Assembly: GCF_030551255.1 (NCBI RefSeq) | Contig: NZ_CP130630.1 | Coordinates: 8,289,501 to 8,353,500, forward strand | Source: Streptomyces sp. NL15-2K | Lineage (GTDB): Bacteria; Actinomycetota; Actinomycetes; Streptomycetales; Streptomycetaceae | Reading direction: 5' to 3' | DNA: 64,000 nucleotides | Part shown: positions 34,501 through 42,606 of the stretch, piece after piece | How the letters are laid out: every line of letters begins with the position of its first letter | Numbering within the stretch: the stretch's first letter is position 1 | Notes under the pieces: generated by a model | What the model saw: the letters and a program-made list of their open reading frames with translations, nothing else | Told to the model about the DNA's origin: nothing | Databases searched by the model: none | Translations under genes and position numbers: made by a program

Positions 34501-34847
34501 AGCAGGGGGGCGGCGGTGACGTCACGCTCGACGAGCAGCTCGTTGCTGTAGGTCAGCGCCGCGCGCACCAGACGAGCGGTGTTCTCCGCGTCCTCGGCCT
34601 CCTGCCAGGTGTCGATCGAGCCCTTCACCTGGAAGCCGCCCATGACGAGGCCGACCAGCACGGGTATGAGCAGGATCGCGTTCAGCCGGGTCGGCACCCG
34701 CCAGTTGCGCGGGGAGAAACGACCGCCGCCGGATGCGGGCGCGGCCGTCTGCTCCGAACCGGGCACAGGGGCAGGCGCCGCTCCGCGCGGCGGCGGGGTG
34801 AAGTTGCCCCGTGCCGACGGCTCGGGACCGTTCTTGCTTCGCCTCAC
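31587..34847 (-). CDS. cvnA2: Conservon CvnA, sensor histidine kinase-like protein (nitrate-sensing type)
   Basis: 1086 residues. After a 50-residue proline-rich cytoplasmic start come TM1 (LNAILLIPVLVGLVMGGF), a roughly 300-residue extracellular NIT-like helical domain (LVRAALTYSNELLVERDVTA, ISLTKGALSLERSIGMHLLI), TM2 (ITGAAVVFALLAAYILAGMV), and a HAMP segment. A helical dimer region follows (HREAVRLAAEQALLRGNINA; LFKLDHLATRMRRNGENLLV) and then a GHKL ATPase with HLLAELLENATTFSSP, HDKGIGLTAEDF and RMGLFVVGRLSDRHGI. The last 330 residues are disordered: Tyr/Gln repeats such as TSYEERQQ and ASYEEQQ, then a conserved end block GLPRRVPKANLV ... DVRGRLSNLRRGV. It is the membrane sensor of the conservon. 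Confidence 0.92.
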   Translation of the reverse strand: MRRSKNGPEPSARGNFTPPPRGAAPAPVPGSEQTAAPASGGGRFSPRNWRVPTRLNAILLIPVLVGLVMGGFQVKGSIDTWQEAEDAENTARLVRAALTYSNELLVERDVTAAPLLEGKGQDDATVVQARRNTDRAADAFDEAAKSMPDRPNLERRLARFREVEPGLAKLRAAAYGPSLTGVKTEEGYVDVEHKLLEFSNELGLGTGNITSYGRTVYAISLTKGALSLERSIGMHLLIKPGTSAASLAQQRVALTSYAYLEGIAIQEYESGGTAQDIAKLDAAKKQIQADGTAMAQKAAQEARAKGETYVPPPSDPTDMIKAMSALESTDASEREALARKGITAENWWAVNTLKFNAYHQIESELTDTAVNEAAGISDNARRDAFITGAAVVFALLAAYILAGMVARQMSRAMRQLRNAAFGIAEQRLPMLVDQLSRTDPGRVDTRVSPIPITTKDEIGEVARAFDQVHREAVRLAAEQALLRGNINAIFTNLSRRNQSLIEGQLTLITDLENNEAEPDQLENLFKLDHLATRMRRNGENLLVLAGEEPGRRWDQPVPLVDVLRAASSEVEQYERIELSGVPEAEIHGRAVTDLVHLLAELLENATTFSSPQTKVRVTATRLPDGRIMIEIHDKGIGLTAEDFADINHKLANPPTVDAAISQRMGLFVVGRLSDRHGIRVQLRPSGEQAGTTSLVMLPDAITHGGGGDQQPAGDEFTVSQIIPEQNFQGENFNNGLPMRTAAELGFDDSRYTEVPDDIRELDPVGRSLMREERRAALEAQNPGQQGQETPGGYADGFDAGPGYQEQQPTGYDQQAQTSYEERQQASYEEQQRTAYEEPQRPSYDESYYAPNGGLPQNDTFSSNGGYPEPPYAEQGQEEPAPAHSAAPESFPAFEERRYQDDWPQQDGYRNGYPDQYAPEAESAQAADVSEQNRVGFDRPGPTPSAAHDMTDAGLPRRGPTASGTGGARHVNHEPSASAPESNGSGDWRSSNDARWQQASQLRKPKAGGVTSSGLPRRVPKANLVEGAAEATPQGGPQVSRAPEDVRGRLSNLRRGVQRGRNAGSETNGQATRNQHSGPDSTYNQER

Positions 34848-35236
34848 TCGACCAACAACCTTCCGGCGGTCGGCACCTTACTTTGTGCCGCAGTGTCTCA
34901 GAGCCCAGTTCGTCGCCCAGTTCGTCATCGACTGTGAGTACGTCTTTGACTATTGGGCAGTTCAGGCATTCCAGCACGTCGGCCTGTACACCTCCAAACA
35001 GTGGAGTGCAGGGATTCGAAGTGATGTAAGCCCCAGATAAAACGGTCATAAAGAGCGAGCCCCGTCAAAAGACGGGGCTTTTGTGCGCGCAGCGGCACCG
35101 GTTGACCGCGACGCGTGGCCGTACCATCCGATTCCTCTGCCGAAACGTTATGAACACTCGGGCCGACCGTGTCAAAGGACACAGCCGGCTCCGGAGCGAC
35201 TACGACAACTGCCGTACGGCACTGCCGACTTGGGTT
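34848..35236. other. Intergenic region between the two conservons
   Basis: 389 bp. It holds the likely promoter of the left conservon (AT-richer stretch at about 34920-35050 read on the minus strand) and a terminator at 35058-35083. No protein frame is convincing. Confidence 0.5.
35058..35083. terminator. U-tract terminator between the conservons
   Basis: A perfect 9-bp stem AGCCCCGTC / GACGGGGCT (35058-35066 with 35071-35079), AAAA loop, followed by TTTT on the plus strand. On the minus strand it lies 155 bp beyond the right cvnD stop. Confidence 0.75.
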
Positions 35237-35812
35237 TTAGCGCAGCCGTGCCATGAGCGCGTGCTCCACCAGCGTGATCAGCGCGCTCTTGGCGTCGGAA
35301 CGGTGCCGGGCGTCCGTCGTGATGATCGGGGTGTCCGGGCCGATCTGCAGGGCCTCGCGCACCTCCTCGGGCGCGTACGGCTGGTGCCCGTCGAAGCCGT
35401 TGAGGGCGACGACGAAGGGCAGGCCGCTGTTCTCGAAGTAGTCGACCGCGGGGAAGCAGTCGGCGAGGCGTCGGGTGTCCACCAGGACGACGGCACCGAT
35501 GGCGCCGCGCACCAGGTCGTCCCACATGAACCAGAAGCGGTCCTGGCCCGGCGTACCGAAGAGGTAGAGGATCAGGTCCTGGTCGAGCGTGATGCGGCCG
35601 AAGTCCATGGCGACCGTGGTGGTCGTCTTGCCCCCGGTGTGGGTCAGGTCGTCGATGCCCGCGCTCGCGGACGTCATCACGGCCTCTGTGCGCAGCGGGT
35701 TGATCTCCGAGACGGCGCCGACGAACGTGGTCTTGCCCACGCCGAAGCCGCCCGCCACCACGATCTTGGCGGAGGTGGTCGCCCGGCCTCCGTCAGAGCT
35801 TGCGTAGTCCAC
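35237..35812 (-). CDS. cvnD1: Conservon CvnD GTPase (right conservon)
   Basis: 191 residues, almost identical in sequence to the left CvnD: P-loop GGFGVGKTTFVGAVSEI, GTPGQDRFWFMWDDLVRGAI and ALNGFDGHQPYAPEEVREAL. Differences cluster at the N-terminus (MDYASSDGGRATTSAK) and in the last third. It starts at GTG 35812 and overlaps the end of cvnC by 20 bp, the same geometry as the left copy. Predicted to be the switch of a GPCR-like signalling complex with CvnA, B and C; conservon 1 numbering is from memory of S. coelicolor. Confidence 0.92.
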   Translation of the reverse strand: MDYASSDGGRATTSAKIVVAGGFGVGKTTFVGAVSEINPLRTEAVMTSASAGIDDLTHTGGKTTTTVAMDFGRITLDQDLILYLFGTPGQDRFWFMWDDLVRGAIGAVVLVDTRRLADCFPAVDYFENSGLPFVVALNGFDGHQPYAPEEVREALQIGPDTPIITTDARHRSDAKSALITLVEHALMARLR

Positions 35813-36188
35813 TGAGCACCCTTTCGAGCAGTGTCACGTCCGGAGCGCCGGTGCTCTCGTCGCCGCCCGGCTGGTGGATGGCGACGAGTCCGGCCTCCGC
35901 GAGGTCCGCGACGAGAATGCGGGCCACGCCCAACGGCATGGCCAGGAGCGCCGAGACCTCGGCGACCGACTTCACCTCGCGGCACAGGTGGCAGATCCGC
36001 TGGTGCTCAGGGAGCAGCCCCATGAGCGCCGCCGGGTCGGCCGTGGTGCTGATCAGGGCTTCGATGGCGAGCTGGTAGCGCGGCCGGGTCCGGCCGCCGG
36101 TCATCGCGTAGGGGCGTACCAGCGGCTGGTCGCCCTCATCCTCGTACGGCTCCGCGTACGGATCATGAGAGGCGGTGGGCGGGGTCAT
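35793..36188 (-). CDS. cvnC1: Conservon CvnC, DUF742 protein (right conservon)
   Basis: 131 residues with the DUF742 domain: PLVRPYAMTGGRTRPRYQLA, LLPEHQRICHLCREVKSVAE, SALLAMPLGVARILVADLAE and DVTLLERVLSGLRKL. The N-terminal part is only about 23 residues (MTPPTASHDPYAEPYEDEGD), acidic instead of the Pro/Gln-rich extension of the left copy. The start at ATG 36188 is chosen because GGAGG lies just upstream; an upstream ATG at 36236 has no ribosome site. It is 110 bp downstream of cvnB. Confidence 0.9.
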   Translation of the reverse strand: MTPPTASHDPYAEPYEDEGDQPLVRPYAMTGGRTRPRYQLAIEALISTTADPAALMGLLPEHQRICHLCREVKSVAEVSALLAMPLGVARILVADLAEAGLVAIHQPGGDESTGAPDVTLLERVLSGLRKL

Positions 36189-36298
36189 GAATCCTCCGGG
36201 CGGGACAGCAAGTCGGGCAGTCAAGCCGTCTGACATGGCCGGTGGGGGGATTGTGGCGGCCGGACGGTGATTTGGTGAGGCGGGTGGATCCTGCTGAA

Positions 36299-36721
36299 TC
36301 AGTGGAGCAGACTGCCCTGGAGCTCGGCGCGCAGGTCGGGCGTGAGTACTGCGCCCGCGCGGTCGACCAGGAGCGCCATCTCGTAGCCGACGAGGCCGAT
36401 GTCGCAGTCGGGGTGGGCTAGAACGGCCAGGGACGACCCGTCCGAGATGGACATGAGGAAGAGGAACCCCCTCTCCATCTCGACGACCGTCTGTGCCACG
36501 GTGCCGCCCTCGAAAATCCGGGAGGCACCGGCTGTCAGTGACGTCAGTCCCGACGCGACGGCCGCCAGCTGGTCGGCACGGTCGCGGGGGAAACCCTCGG
36601 ACATTGCCAGCAGGAGGCCGTCGGCGGACACGACGACGGTGTGGGACACCCCGGGGGTGTTGTCCACGAAGTTGGTGATCAACCAGTTGAGATTCTGTGC
36701 CGCCTGGCTCATCGGACTCAA
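36299..36721 (-). CDS. cvnB1: Conservon CvnB, roadblock/LC7 protein (right conservon)
   Basis: 140 residues, differing from the left CvnB at only a few positions (for example GGTVAQT for GGSVNQT, PDCDIGLVGYE for PEADIGLIGYE). Full roadblock/LC7 fold. The start codon is probably TTG 36721 with AGGAG at 6 nt, the equivalent codon being GTG in the left copy; an ATG follows three codons in. Its start directly abuts the cvnA stop (36722), so the two are translationally coupled. Confidence 0.9.
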   Translation of the reverse strand: MSPMSQAAQNLNWLITNFVDNTPGVSHTVVVSADGLLLAMSEGFPRDRADQLAAVASGLTSLTAGASRIFEGGTVAQTVVEMERGFLFLMSISDGSSLAVLAHPDCDIGLVGYEMALLVDRAGAVLTPDLRAELQGSLLH

Positions 36722-39700
36722 CTAACGCTCCTGCTGGTGAGTGGGGCTCGGGAAGCTGCCGGTCTGGCCGGTACCGGCCTGTCGACCTTGCGCGATGCCC
36801 CGACGGAGATTGGTCAGCCGGCCGCGTACGTCGTCAGGCGCACGCGAGACCTGCGGACCGGCTTGGTGCTGTTGCTGCTGAGCCGTGCCCGGGACGAGGT
36901 TCGCCCGGGGCACCCGGCGCGGCAGGCCGGAGGTGGTGACGCCGCCCGCGGCCGGCTGCCGTACGCGCTCTGCCTGCCGGACGAGTTCGTCGTTCGGCGA
37001 GCTGCGCCAGGAGCTGGCGACGGGACGTTGAGGGGCCGCGGGAGCCTGCGGCTGCTGCGGGGCCGCCGGAGCCGGAGCCGAGCCGTTGCTCTGCTCCCGG
37101 TCCTGCTGGCCCTGCTGACCCTGACCGTGGAACCAGTTCGTCTCCAGCGTGTCGTACAGCGGAGTACGACCGTCCCCAGGACCGGCGGGCGGCAGCTCCC
37201 ACCCGTCGCCCGACCGACCCTCGTCGGGTCGCTGCGCGGCGCCCCTGTCGGTCGGCTCCGGACGGGCGGCGGGCCGCTGCTGCGGACGCTGCGGGGCCGG
37301 CGGACGCGGGGCACCGAAGTCGGCGCCGTGCGTGCCGTTGACCTGCGGGCGCTCGAACTGACCCGTGGAGGAGCCGTTGTCGTAGCCCGGAGTGGGGAAC
37401 TGGTCGGTGGAGTTGCTGTCCTGGCCGGGCCGGTTGAACTGGCCGGTGGAGTTGCTGTCCTGGCCCGGCCGGGGGAACTGGCCGGTGGAGCCGTTGTCGT
37501 AGGCCTGCGGGACCGAGAACTGGCCCGTGGTCGACGGCGTGGAAGGGGCCGGCGGGTTGGTCCGCCCGGTCGGTGCGCCGAAGACGTCCGAGCGGACGAA
37601 CTGACCGGAGTTCTGCACGCCGTTCGCACCCGGGCGCGGGTACTGGCCGGAGCTCTGCGGGTTGCCGGGAGCCGGGGCGTCGAAGTCCGGGCGGGCGAAC
37701 TCGGACGTGGAGCCGGGGCCCATACGGTCGTCGGGCCGCGGCGGGATCGCCGGCATCTCCGACGTCGCGCCCGGACCTTGCCGGTCGTCGATCCGCGGCA
37801 TCGGCGAGGTCTGCTCCGGGCCCTGCTCGTCGTGGCCGCGCGGGGCGTCCAGCGAGGCGCGCGGCACCGGCGGCTGCGCGTTCTCGTCGCTCCAGCTGGG
37901 CACGCGGGGCTGCTGGTTGCCACCGGGCAGCTCGGCCCGCGGGCCGCCGCGCCCCGGCAGCTGCGGCCGACGGCGCCGGCCCTGCTGCTCGCCCGCCGAG
38001 TTCGACGACTGCGCCTGACCGGGCGCGGCGCCACGGCCGCCCCCGAAGGCGTCCTGGCCCTGCGGCGCTCCCGTGCCCGCGGCCTGCAGGCCCTGCGGGG
38101 CACCAGGCGCCTGGCCGCCGAAACCGGCGCCCGCGCCGGCCGGAGCCGGACGGCCCTGCTGCGGCGCGCCGGGACCCAGCGGTCCGCGCGCTCCACCGGG
38201 GGCACCCGGGCGACCGCCGCCGTCACGTCCGGGCAGCGCGGCCCGCGGGCCCTGACCGGCATTGAGCCGACCACCCGAGGGCGGTGCACCGAGAGCACCG
38301 GCACTTGCCGGGGCGCCGCCGAGGGCGCCACCGCCTGCTTGACCGTTTCCGCGCCGGGCGGCTGCCACACCGGCGGCGGCCGCCGCGGCGGCACCGCCAC
38401 CGGAAGCGGCGCCCTGACCCGGCTTGGGCTGCGGCTTCTTGCCGCCCTGGGCGACGTCGACGGGCAGCATGACCAGCGCGGTCGTACCGCCGGAGTCGGA
38501 GGGGCGCAGCTGGATGCGGATGCCGTGGCGCTGCGAAAGGCGGCCGACCACGAACAGACCCATGCGGCGGGAGACCGAGACGTCCACGGTGGGCGGCGAG
38601 GCGAGCCGCTCGTTGATCGCCGCGAGGTCCTCGGGGGAGAGGCCGATACCGGTGTCGTGGATCTCGATCAGCACACGGCCGTCGGGCAGTGCGTGACCGG
38701 TGACCTTGACCTTGGTCTGCGGGGAGGAGAACGAGGTCGCGTTCTCCAGCAGCTCGGCGAGCAGGTGCACGAGGTCGTTGACCACGCGGCCGGCCACTTC
38801 GGTGGTGGGCACGGAGGCCAGCTCGATGCGCTCGTACTGCTCCACCTCGGACGCGGCGGCACGCAGCACGTCGACCAGCGGGACCGGGCGGGTCCAGCGG
38901 CGGCCGGGCTCCTCGCCCGCGAGGACGAGGAGGTTTTCGCCGTTCCGGCGCATACGGGTGGCGAGGTGGTCCAGCTTGAACAGCGAGGACAGCTGGTCCG
39001 GGTCGGCCTCGCGGGACTCCAGTTCGGAGATCAGCGACAGCTGGCGCTGGATCAGACCCTGGGAGCGGCGCGAGAGGTTGGTGAACATCGCGTTGACGTT
39101 GCCCCGCAGCAGGGCCTGCTCGGCGGCGAGGCGGACCGCCTCGCGGTGCACGTCGTCGAAGGCCGCGGCCACCTGGCCGATCTCGTCCCGGGAGTGCACA
39201 CCGACCGACTCCACGGAGGTGTCGACGTCCTGCGGGTCGGACTCCGACAGCTGCTTGACCAGCTCGGGCAGCCGGTCCTGCGCGACCTTGGTCGCGGTCT
39301 CCTGCAGGCGGCGCAGCGAGCGGATCATGGACCGGGCCACGACGAACGCGCCGACCAGCGAGACGCCGAGCACGAGCAGGATCAGCGCACCGGAGATGAT
39401 CGCTTCCTGCTCGGACTCGTTGCGCAGCTGGCGGGCCTTCTGCTCCATGTCCTCGAGCAGCGTGTGCTCGATGTTGCCCATCTGGTCGATCTTGGTCGAG
39501 CTGTCGTCGACCCAGTCCTTGTAGGAACGCTTGTCCAGACCGGCCAGGCCGTCCGTCCGGCCGAAGGCGCGGCCGGCGTAGAGGTCGGTGTCCTGGATGG
39601 TGGGGTTGCCCTCTTCGATGGGCTTGAGGAGCTCGGGAGCCTGTTCCGTGCCGTAGATGCTGCGGAAGCTGGAGAGCTCGGACTGCCCGCTCTGCAGAGC

Positions 39701-40600
39701 GCCCTCGGCGTAGAGCCGGTCGCTCTCGGAGAGGTTGCCCGGGGAGGTGTTGCTGGCGGGCAGCGCCGCCGCGAGGATCGCGCGCTGGATGGAGGCGTAC
39801 TCCTTGGCGGACGAGAAGGCCGACAGGGCGCGCGTGCGCTGGATCATCTCGGGGTTGGAGGTGGCCTCCGCCATGTCCTGCGAGAGGTCGAGCAGGTGGG
39901 TGATGAGGCGGTGGTAGCCCTCGACCGTCTGGGAGGCGTTGTTCTTGGTCTCGTAAGCGTTGCTGCGGATCGCCGACAGGCCGGCCAGGTCGCGGACGAG
40001 GCCGACCAGGCTCTCGCGGACGCCCTGGAGGTTGCCGTCCCGGTTGGAGGCGTCGACCTCCTCGGCGGCGTCCTGGAAGGCGGTCACGGCACGGTTCGTC
40101 TTGTCCCGGTAGCCCTTGACCGTGTAGTCGGTCGCCTTCGCGCCGTGCGCCAGGGGGCCGGCCGACTGGTCGCGCTCCTCCTGGAGCGCCGCGGCCAGCT
40201 CGGTGGCCTGCTTGGTCATCTCCGTCAGCAGCTTCATGTTGTCGAGCTGCTGGATGTCGTCCATGGACTGGTTGATGCGCAGCGCGCCCAGCGAGGTGGC
40301 CGCGACCACCGGGAGCGTCAGCAGCGCCACCAGACGGGTGGAGATGCGCCAGTTGCGCAGGGCTATTCGCGGACCGGGGCCGGACGGGCCTTTCGGCGGC
40401 TTCACCGGCACGGTCGGAGCGGCGGGGCCGGCAGACCCCGAGGGTGCCGACGCGCCGAGGCGCCCGGAGCGCTCACCCCCGTCGCCCGACGGGCCCGGGC
40501 CCGGGTTCTGGGCGTGCTGGGGCGAGGAACCGCGGTCGGTCCCGCCGTGCGGCTCCGACTCCGCCGAAGCGCTGCCATCCCTCTTGAAACGTCCCTGCAC
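36722..40600 (-). CDS. cvnA1: Conservon CvnA, sensor histidine kinase-like protein with long repetitive tail
   Basis: 1292 residues. A 105-residue charged/Pro-rich N-terminus, TM1 (LVALLTLPVVAATSLGALRI), a NIT-like extracellular domain (ELAAALQEERDQSAGPLAHG; ILAAALPASNTSPGNLSESD), TM2 (AIISGALILLVLGVSLVGAF), HAMP, the helical segment HREAVRLAAEQALLRGNVNA and a GHKL ATPase (HLLAELLENATSFSSP, HDTGIGLSPEDL, RMGLFVVGRLSQRHGI). The tail of about 550 residues is Gly/Pro/Gln-rich and contains repeated units of the type NSTGQFxRPGQD. It ends with GLPRRVPRANLV ... DVRGRLTNLRRGI, shared with the left CvnA. GTG 40600 is chosen because MQGRFKRDGS is a plausible conserved start; the frame stays open upstream to 40855. 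Confidence 0.9.
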   Translation of the reverse strand: MQGRFKRDGSASAESEPHGGTDRGSSPQHAQNPGPGPSGDGGERSGRLGASAPSGSAGPAAPTVPVKPPKGPSGPGPRIALRNWRISTRLVALLTLPVVAATSLGALRINQSMDDIQQLDNMKLLTEMTKQATELAAALQEERDQSAGPLAHGAKATDYTVKGYRDKTNRAVTAFQDAAEEVDASNRDGNLQGVRESLVGLVRDLAGLSAIRSNAYETKNNASQTVEGYHRLITHLLDLSQDMAEATSNPEMIQRTRALSAFSSAKEYASIQRAILAAALPASNTSPGNLSESDRLYAEGALQSGQSELSSFRSIYGTEQAPELLKPIEEGNPTIQDTDLYAGRAFGRTDGLAGLDKRSYKDWVDDSSTKIDQMGNIEHTLLEDMEQKARQLRNESEQEAIISGALILLVLGVSLVGAFVVARSMIRSLRRLQETATKVAQDRLPELVKQLSESDPQDVDTSVESVGVHSRDEIGQVAAAFDDVHREAVRLAAEQALLRGNVNAMFTNLSRRSQGLIQRQLSLISELESREADPDQLSSLFKLDHLATRMRRNGENLLVLAGEEPGRRWTRPVPLVDVLRAAASEVEQYERIELASVPTTEVAGRVVNDLVHLLAELLENATSFSSPQTKVKVTGHALPDGRVLIEIHDTGIGLSPEDLAAINERLASPPTVDVSVSRRMGLFVVGRLSQRHGIRIQLRPSDSGGTTALVMLPVDVAQGGKKPQPKPGQGAASGGGAAAAAAAGVAAARRGNGQAGGGALGGAPASAGALGAPPSGGRLNAGQGPRAALPGRDGGGRPGAPGGARGPLGPGAPQQGRPAPAGAGAGFGGQAPGAPQGLQAAGTGAPQGQDAFGGGRGAAPGQAQSSNSAGEQQGRRRRPQLPGRGGPRAELPGGNQQPRVPSWSDENAQPPVPRASLDAPRGHDEQGPEQTSPMPRIDDRQGPGATSEMPAIPPRPDDRMGPGSTSEFARPDFDAPAPGNPQSSGQYPRPGANGVQNSGQFVRSDVFGAPTGRTNPPAPSTPSTTGQFSVPQAYDNGSTGQFPRPGQDSNSTGQFNRPGQDSNSTDQFPTPGYDNGSSTGQFERPQVNGTHGADFGAPRPPAPQRPQQRPAARPEPTDRGAAQRPDEGRSGDGWELPPAGPGDGRTPLYDTLETNWFHGQGQQGQQDREQSNGSAPAPAAPQQPQAPAAPQRPVASSWRSSPNDELVRQAERVRQPAAGGVTTSGLPRRVPRANLVPGTAQQQQHQAGPQVSRAPDDVRGRLTNLRRGIAQGRQAGTGQTGSFPSPTHQQER

Positions 40601-41201
40601 TAGCGTCGCAACCTCTGGACCAGGCGCCCCTCCGCGTGAACGGAAGGACGGTGTCGGCGTCGTAGGGGGCGTCCTGAATACGCACCCTGATGGTCGTGAG
40701 TAACCGGCGCTGGCTCCCCCTGTCTCGCCGCCACTCGGCGCTTCTCTGCGCCCCCTGTGCGCCGGCTCGATTCCTGCGGCGGTCCGTGGAATTCCAGCAC
40801 AGTGCCGGATCTCCAACAAGGCCCGTAGGCCATGCCGTGACATACGTGACACCACGTGAGTGGTGCGTCACCGGTCGTAGAAAGGGATCCGCTTCATAAC
40901 GGACTTTTACCCGCGAGTCACCCGGAACGGAGGGGTGTCCCAGTCGCCATGATCAGGAGCGGAATGATGGCTTCAGGGGCCTAATGTCCGTTTCGTTGGG
41001 GTGATACGTAGGTTCGATTTGACCGCTTTGCCCATACCCTCGTGAGCAAACTCACACGCGGATCATTGAGTCTGTGCGCGGCGCAGGGGAATTGCATGTT
41101 TAGCCTGACGCTTTACAGAGATGGCAAATCCGACAACCCGCGCCGGTCCGGAGGTCCTTGGACCCTCCCGGCGCCCGCACAGGACAGGATCTCGCACAAC
41201 C
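40601..41201. other. Intergenic region upstream of cvnA1 and of the 62-aa protein
   Basis: 600 bp without a convincing gene. It should hold the promoter of the right conservon (minus) and that of the small gene at 41202 (plus). An AT-richer zone runs from about 40985 to 41120. A small palindrome, GTGAG-CAAA-CTCAC, lies at 41042-41055. Confidence 0.45.
41042..41055. promoter_or_regulatory. GTGAG-N4-CTCAC palindrome
   Basis: A perfect 5-bp inverted repeat with a 4-nt centre, 147 bp before the 62-aa gene. The spacing and symmetry are those of small dimeric regulators (for example GntR-like), but the regulator is unknown. Confidence 0.3.
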
Positions 41202-41390
41202 GTGAAGACGACGATGATGTTCCACAAGATCGCCAACCCGCGGCGCACGACGCTGGCGCACCTGAAGGACGCCGACGAACTGCGGATCCCGGAACAGCCG
41301 GAGCACTCCGTCGCCCTCCCCGAGCAGACCGCCAACCCCCGGCGCACCGTGCTCATGGAGATCCCCGCCGCGGCCTCCGCCGAGAAGTAG
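41202..41390 (+). CDS. 62-residue protein with duplicated ANPRRT motif
   Basis: The frame contains IANPRRTTLAHLKDADELRI and, after PEQPEHSVALPEQ, a second copy TANPRRTVLMEIP, then a short Ala-rich end. The two ANPRRTxL blocks are 31 residues apart and suggest a duplicated recognition or processing segment. Possible starts are GTG 41202 or one of two tandem ATGs at 41214 and 41217; no strong ribosome site singles one out. No membrane segment. I know no family or function. It is followed by a MITE-like element and is preceded by a long promoter region with a palindrome. Confidence 0.55.
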   Translation: MKTTMMFHKIANPRRTTLAHLKDADELRIPEQPEHSVALPEQTANPRRTVLMEIPAAASAEK

Positions 41391-41471
41391 ATCACCAAGC
41401 AGGAGTAGATCACCAAGGCCCACAGCGATGTCAAGGGCGCCCAGCGCAGATGCGCGAGGCGCCCGCCGCTC

Positions 41472-41770
41472 GGGCCTGTCCGGCGGATCCTGCCGCAGAC
41501 GCGGGCGCGCAGTGACACCAGCCGCTCGCGGCGGGCGCCCATCTGCCGCGTTCTCGTCACGCTCCCCACGCTCGAACAGGGCTCGCGCGGGCACCCCCAT
41601 CCCCCCCACTCTCGACTTCGCTCGAGCGGGGGACCCCCATCGCGCCGCCCGCCGCGGCAGCGGCTGATGTCACAGCCTCCTCCGACTTGCAGCCGCACGC
41701 ACCAGACCCCGCTCACCGGCGTTCATGGGGCAACGCCGCTTTCCTCCGGCCTGATCCGCCGGACAGGCCC
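41472..41770. mobile_element. MITE-like element, type A ends (second copy)
   Basis: 299 bp bounded by the same 18-bp inverted repeats as the element at 2605-2825 (41472-41489 and 41753-41770). Read on the opposite strand it aligns with that copy along most of its length, with extra inserts around 41500-41650. No transposase frame. It lies between the small ANPRRT gene and the FAH-family gene and ends 59 bp before the latter, so it may overlap that gene's promoter. Confidence 0.8.
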
Positions 41771-41829
41771 AGCCGCGCTAGCCTGGAGCGTCAGACTCCA
41801 GCCAGCTCAGTGAGGGGCGCAAGGATCCC

Positions 41830-42606
41830 GTGCGCATCGCCAGATTCTCCATCGACGGGAACGTCGCCTTCGGCGCGGTCGAGGGTGACAGGCCGGACGA
41901 ACTCGTCCTCGACATCATCAAGGGCATCCCGTTCGCGGACTTCGAGCTCTCCGGTACGAAGGTCCCGCTGAGCAAGGTACGGCTACTGCCACCGGTGCTG
42001 CCCAACAAGGTCGTGGCCTTCGGCCGCAACTACGCCGAGCACGCGAAAGAACTCGGCAACGAGGTGCCCGACGCCCCGTTCGCCTTCTTCAAGCCGTCCA
42101 CCTCGGTGATCGGCTCCGGCGACGAGATCCAGTACCCCACCTTCTCCGCGGACCTGCACCACGAGGCCGAACTGGCCGTCGTCATCGGCCGCATGTGCCG
42201 CGAGGTCCCGCGCGAGCGCGTCAAGGACGTCATCCTCGGCTACACCTGCGCCAACGACATCACCGCCCGCGACGTCCAAAAGCGCGAGAAGCAGTGGGCG
42301 CGGGCCAAGGGCTTCGACACCTCCTGCCCGCTCGGCCCCTGGGTGGAGACCGACCTGGACCCGAGCGATCTAACGATCCAGCTCACGGTCAACGGCCAGC
42401 AGCGCCAGCTCGGCCGGACCAGCGAGATGATCCACCCGATCGAGGATCTGATCGTGAACATCTCCGAGGCCATGACGCTGCTCCCCGGCGACGTGATCCT
42501 CACGGGCACCCCGGCAGGCGTCGGGCCCCTCACCGTCGGCGACGAGGTCGCCGTCACCATCGAAGGCATCGGCACTCTCACCAACAAGGTTGTCAAGCGT
42601 GGCTAG
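41830..42606 (+). CDS. Fumarylacetoacetate hydrolase (FAH) family protein
   Basis: 258 residues. The FAH C-terminal fold contains [40 protein letters not shown], metal ligands Glu/Glu/Asp in [11 protein letters not shown] and [13 protein letters not shown], the lid segment [17 protein letters not shown], and [21 protein letters not shown]. Members hydrolyse C-C or decarboxylate 2-oxo acids (acylpyruvase, oxaloacetate decarboxylase, OHED hydratase); the exact reaction here is not decidable. GTG 41830 with AAGGA upstream. It overlaps gltX by 8 bp and so is the first gene of an operon with it, a linkage conserved, from memory, in Streptomyces. Confidence 0.88.
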   Translation: MRIARFSIDGNVAFGAVEGDRPDELVLDIIKGIPFADFELSGTKVPLSKVRLLPPVLPNKVVAFGRNYAEHAKELGNEVPDAPFAFFKPSTSVIGSGDEIQYPTFSADLHHEAELAVVIGRMCREVPRERVKDVILGYTCANDITARDVQKREKQWARAKGFDTSCPLGPWVETDLDPSDLTIQLTVNGQQRQLGRTSEMIHPIEDLIVNISEAMTLLPGDVILTGTPAGVGPLTVGDEVAVTIEGIGTLTNKVVKRG

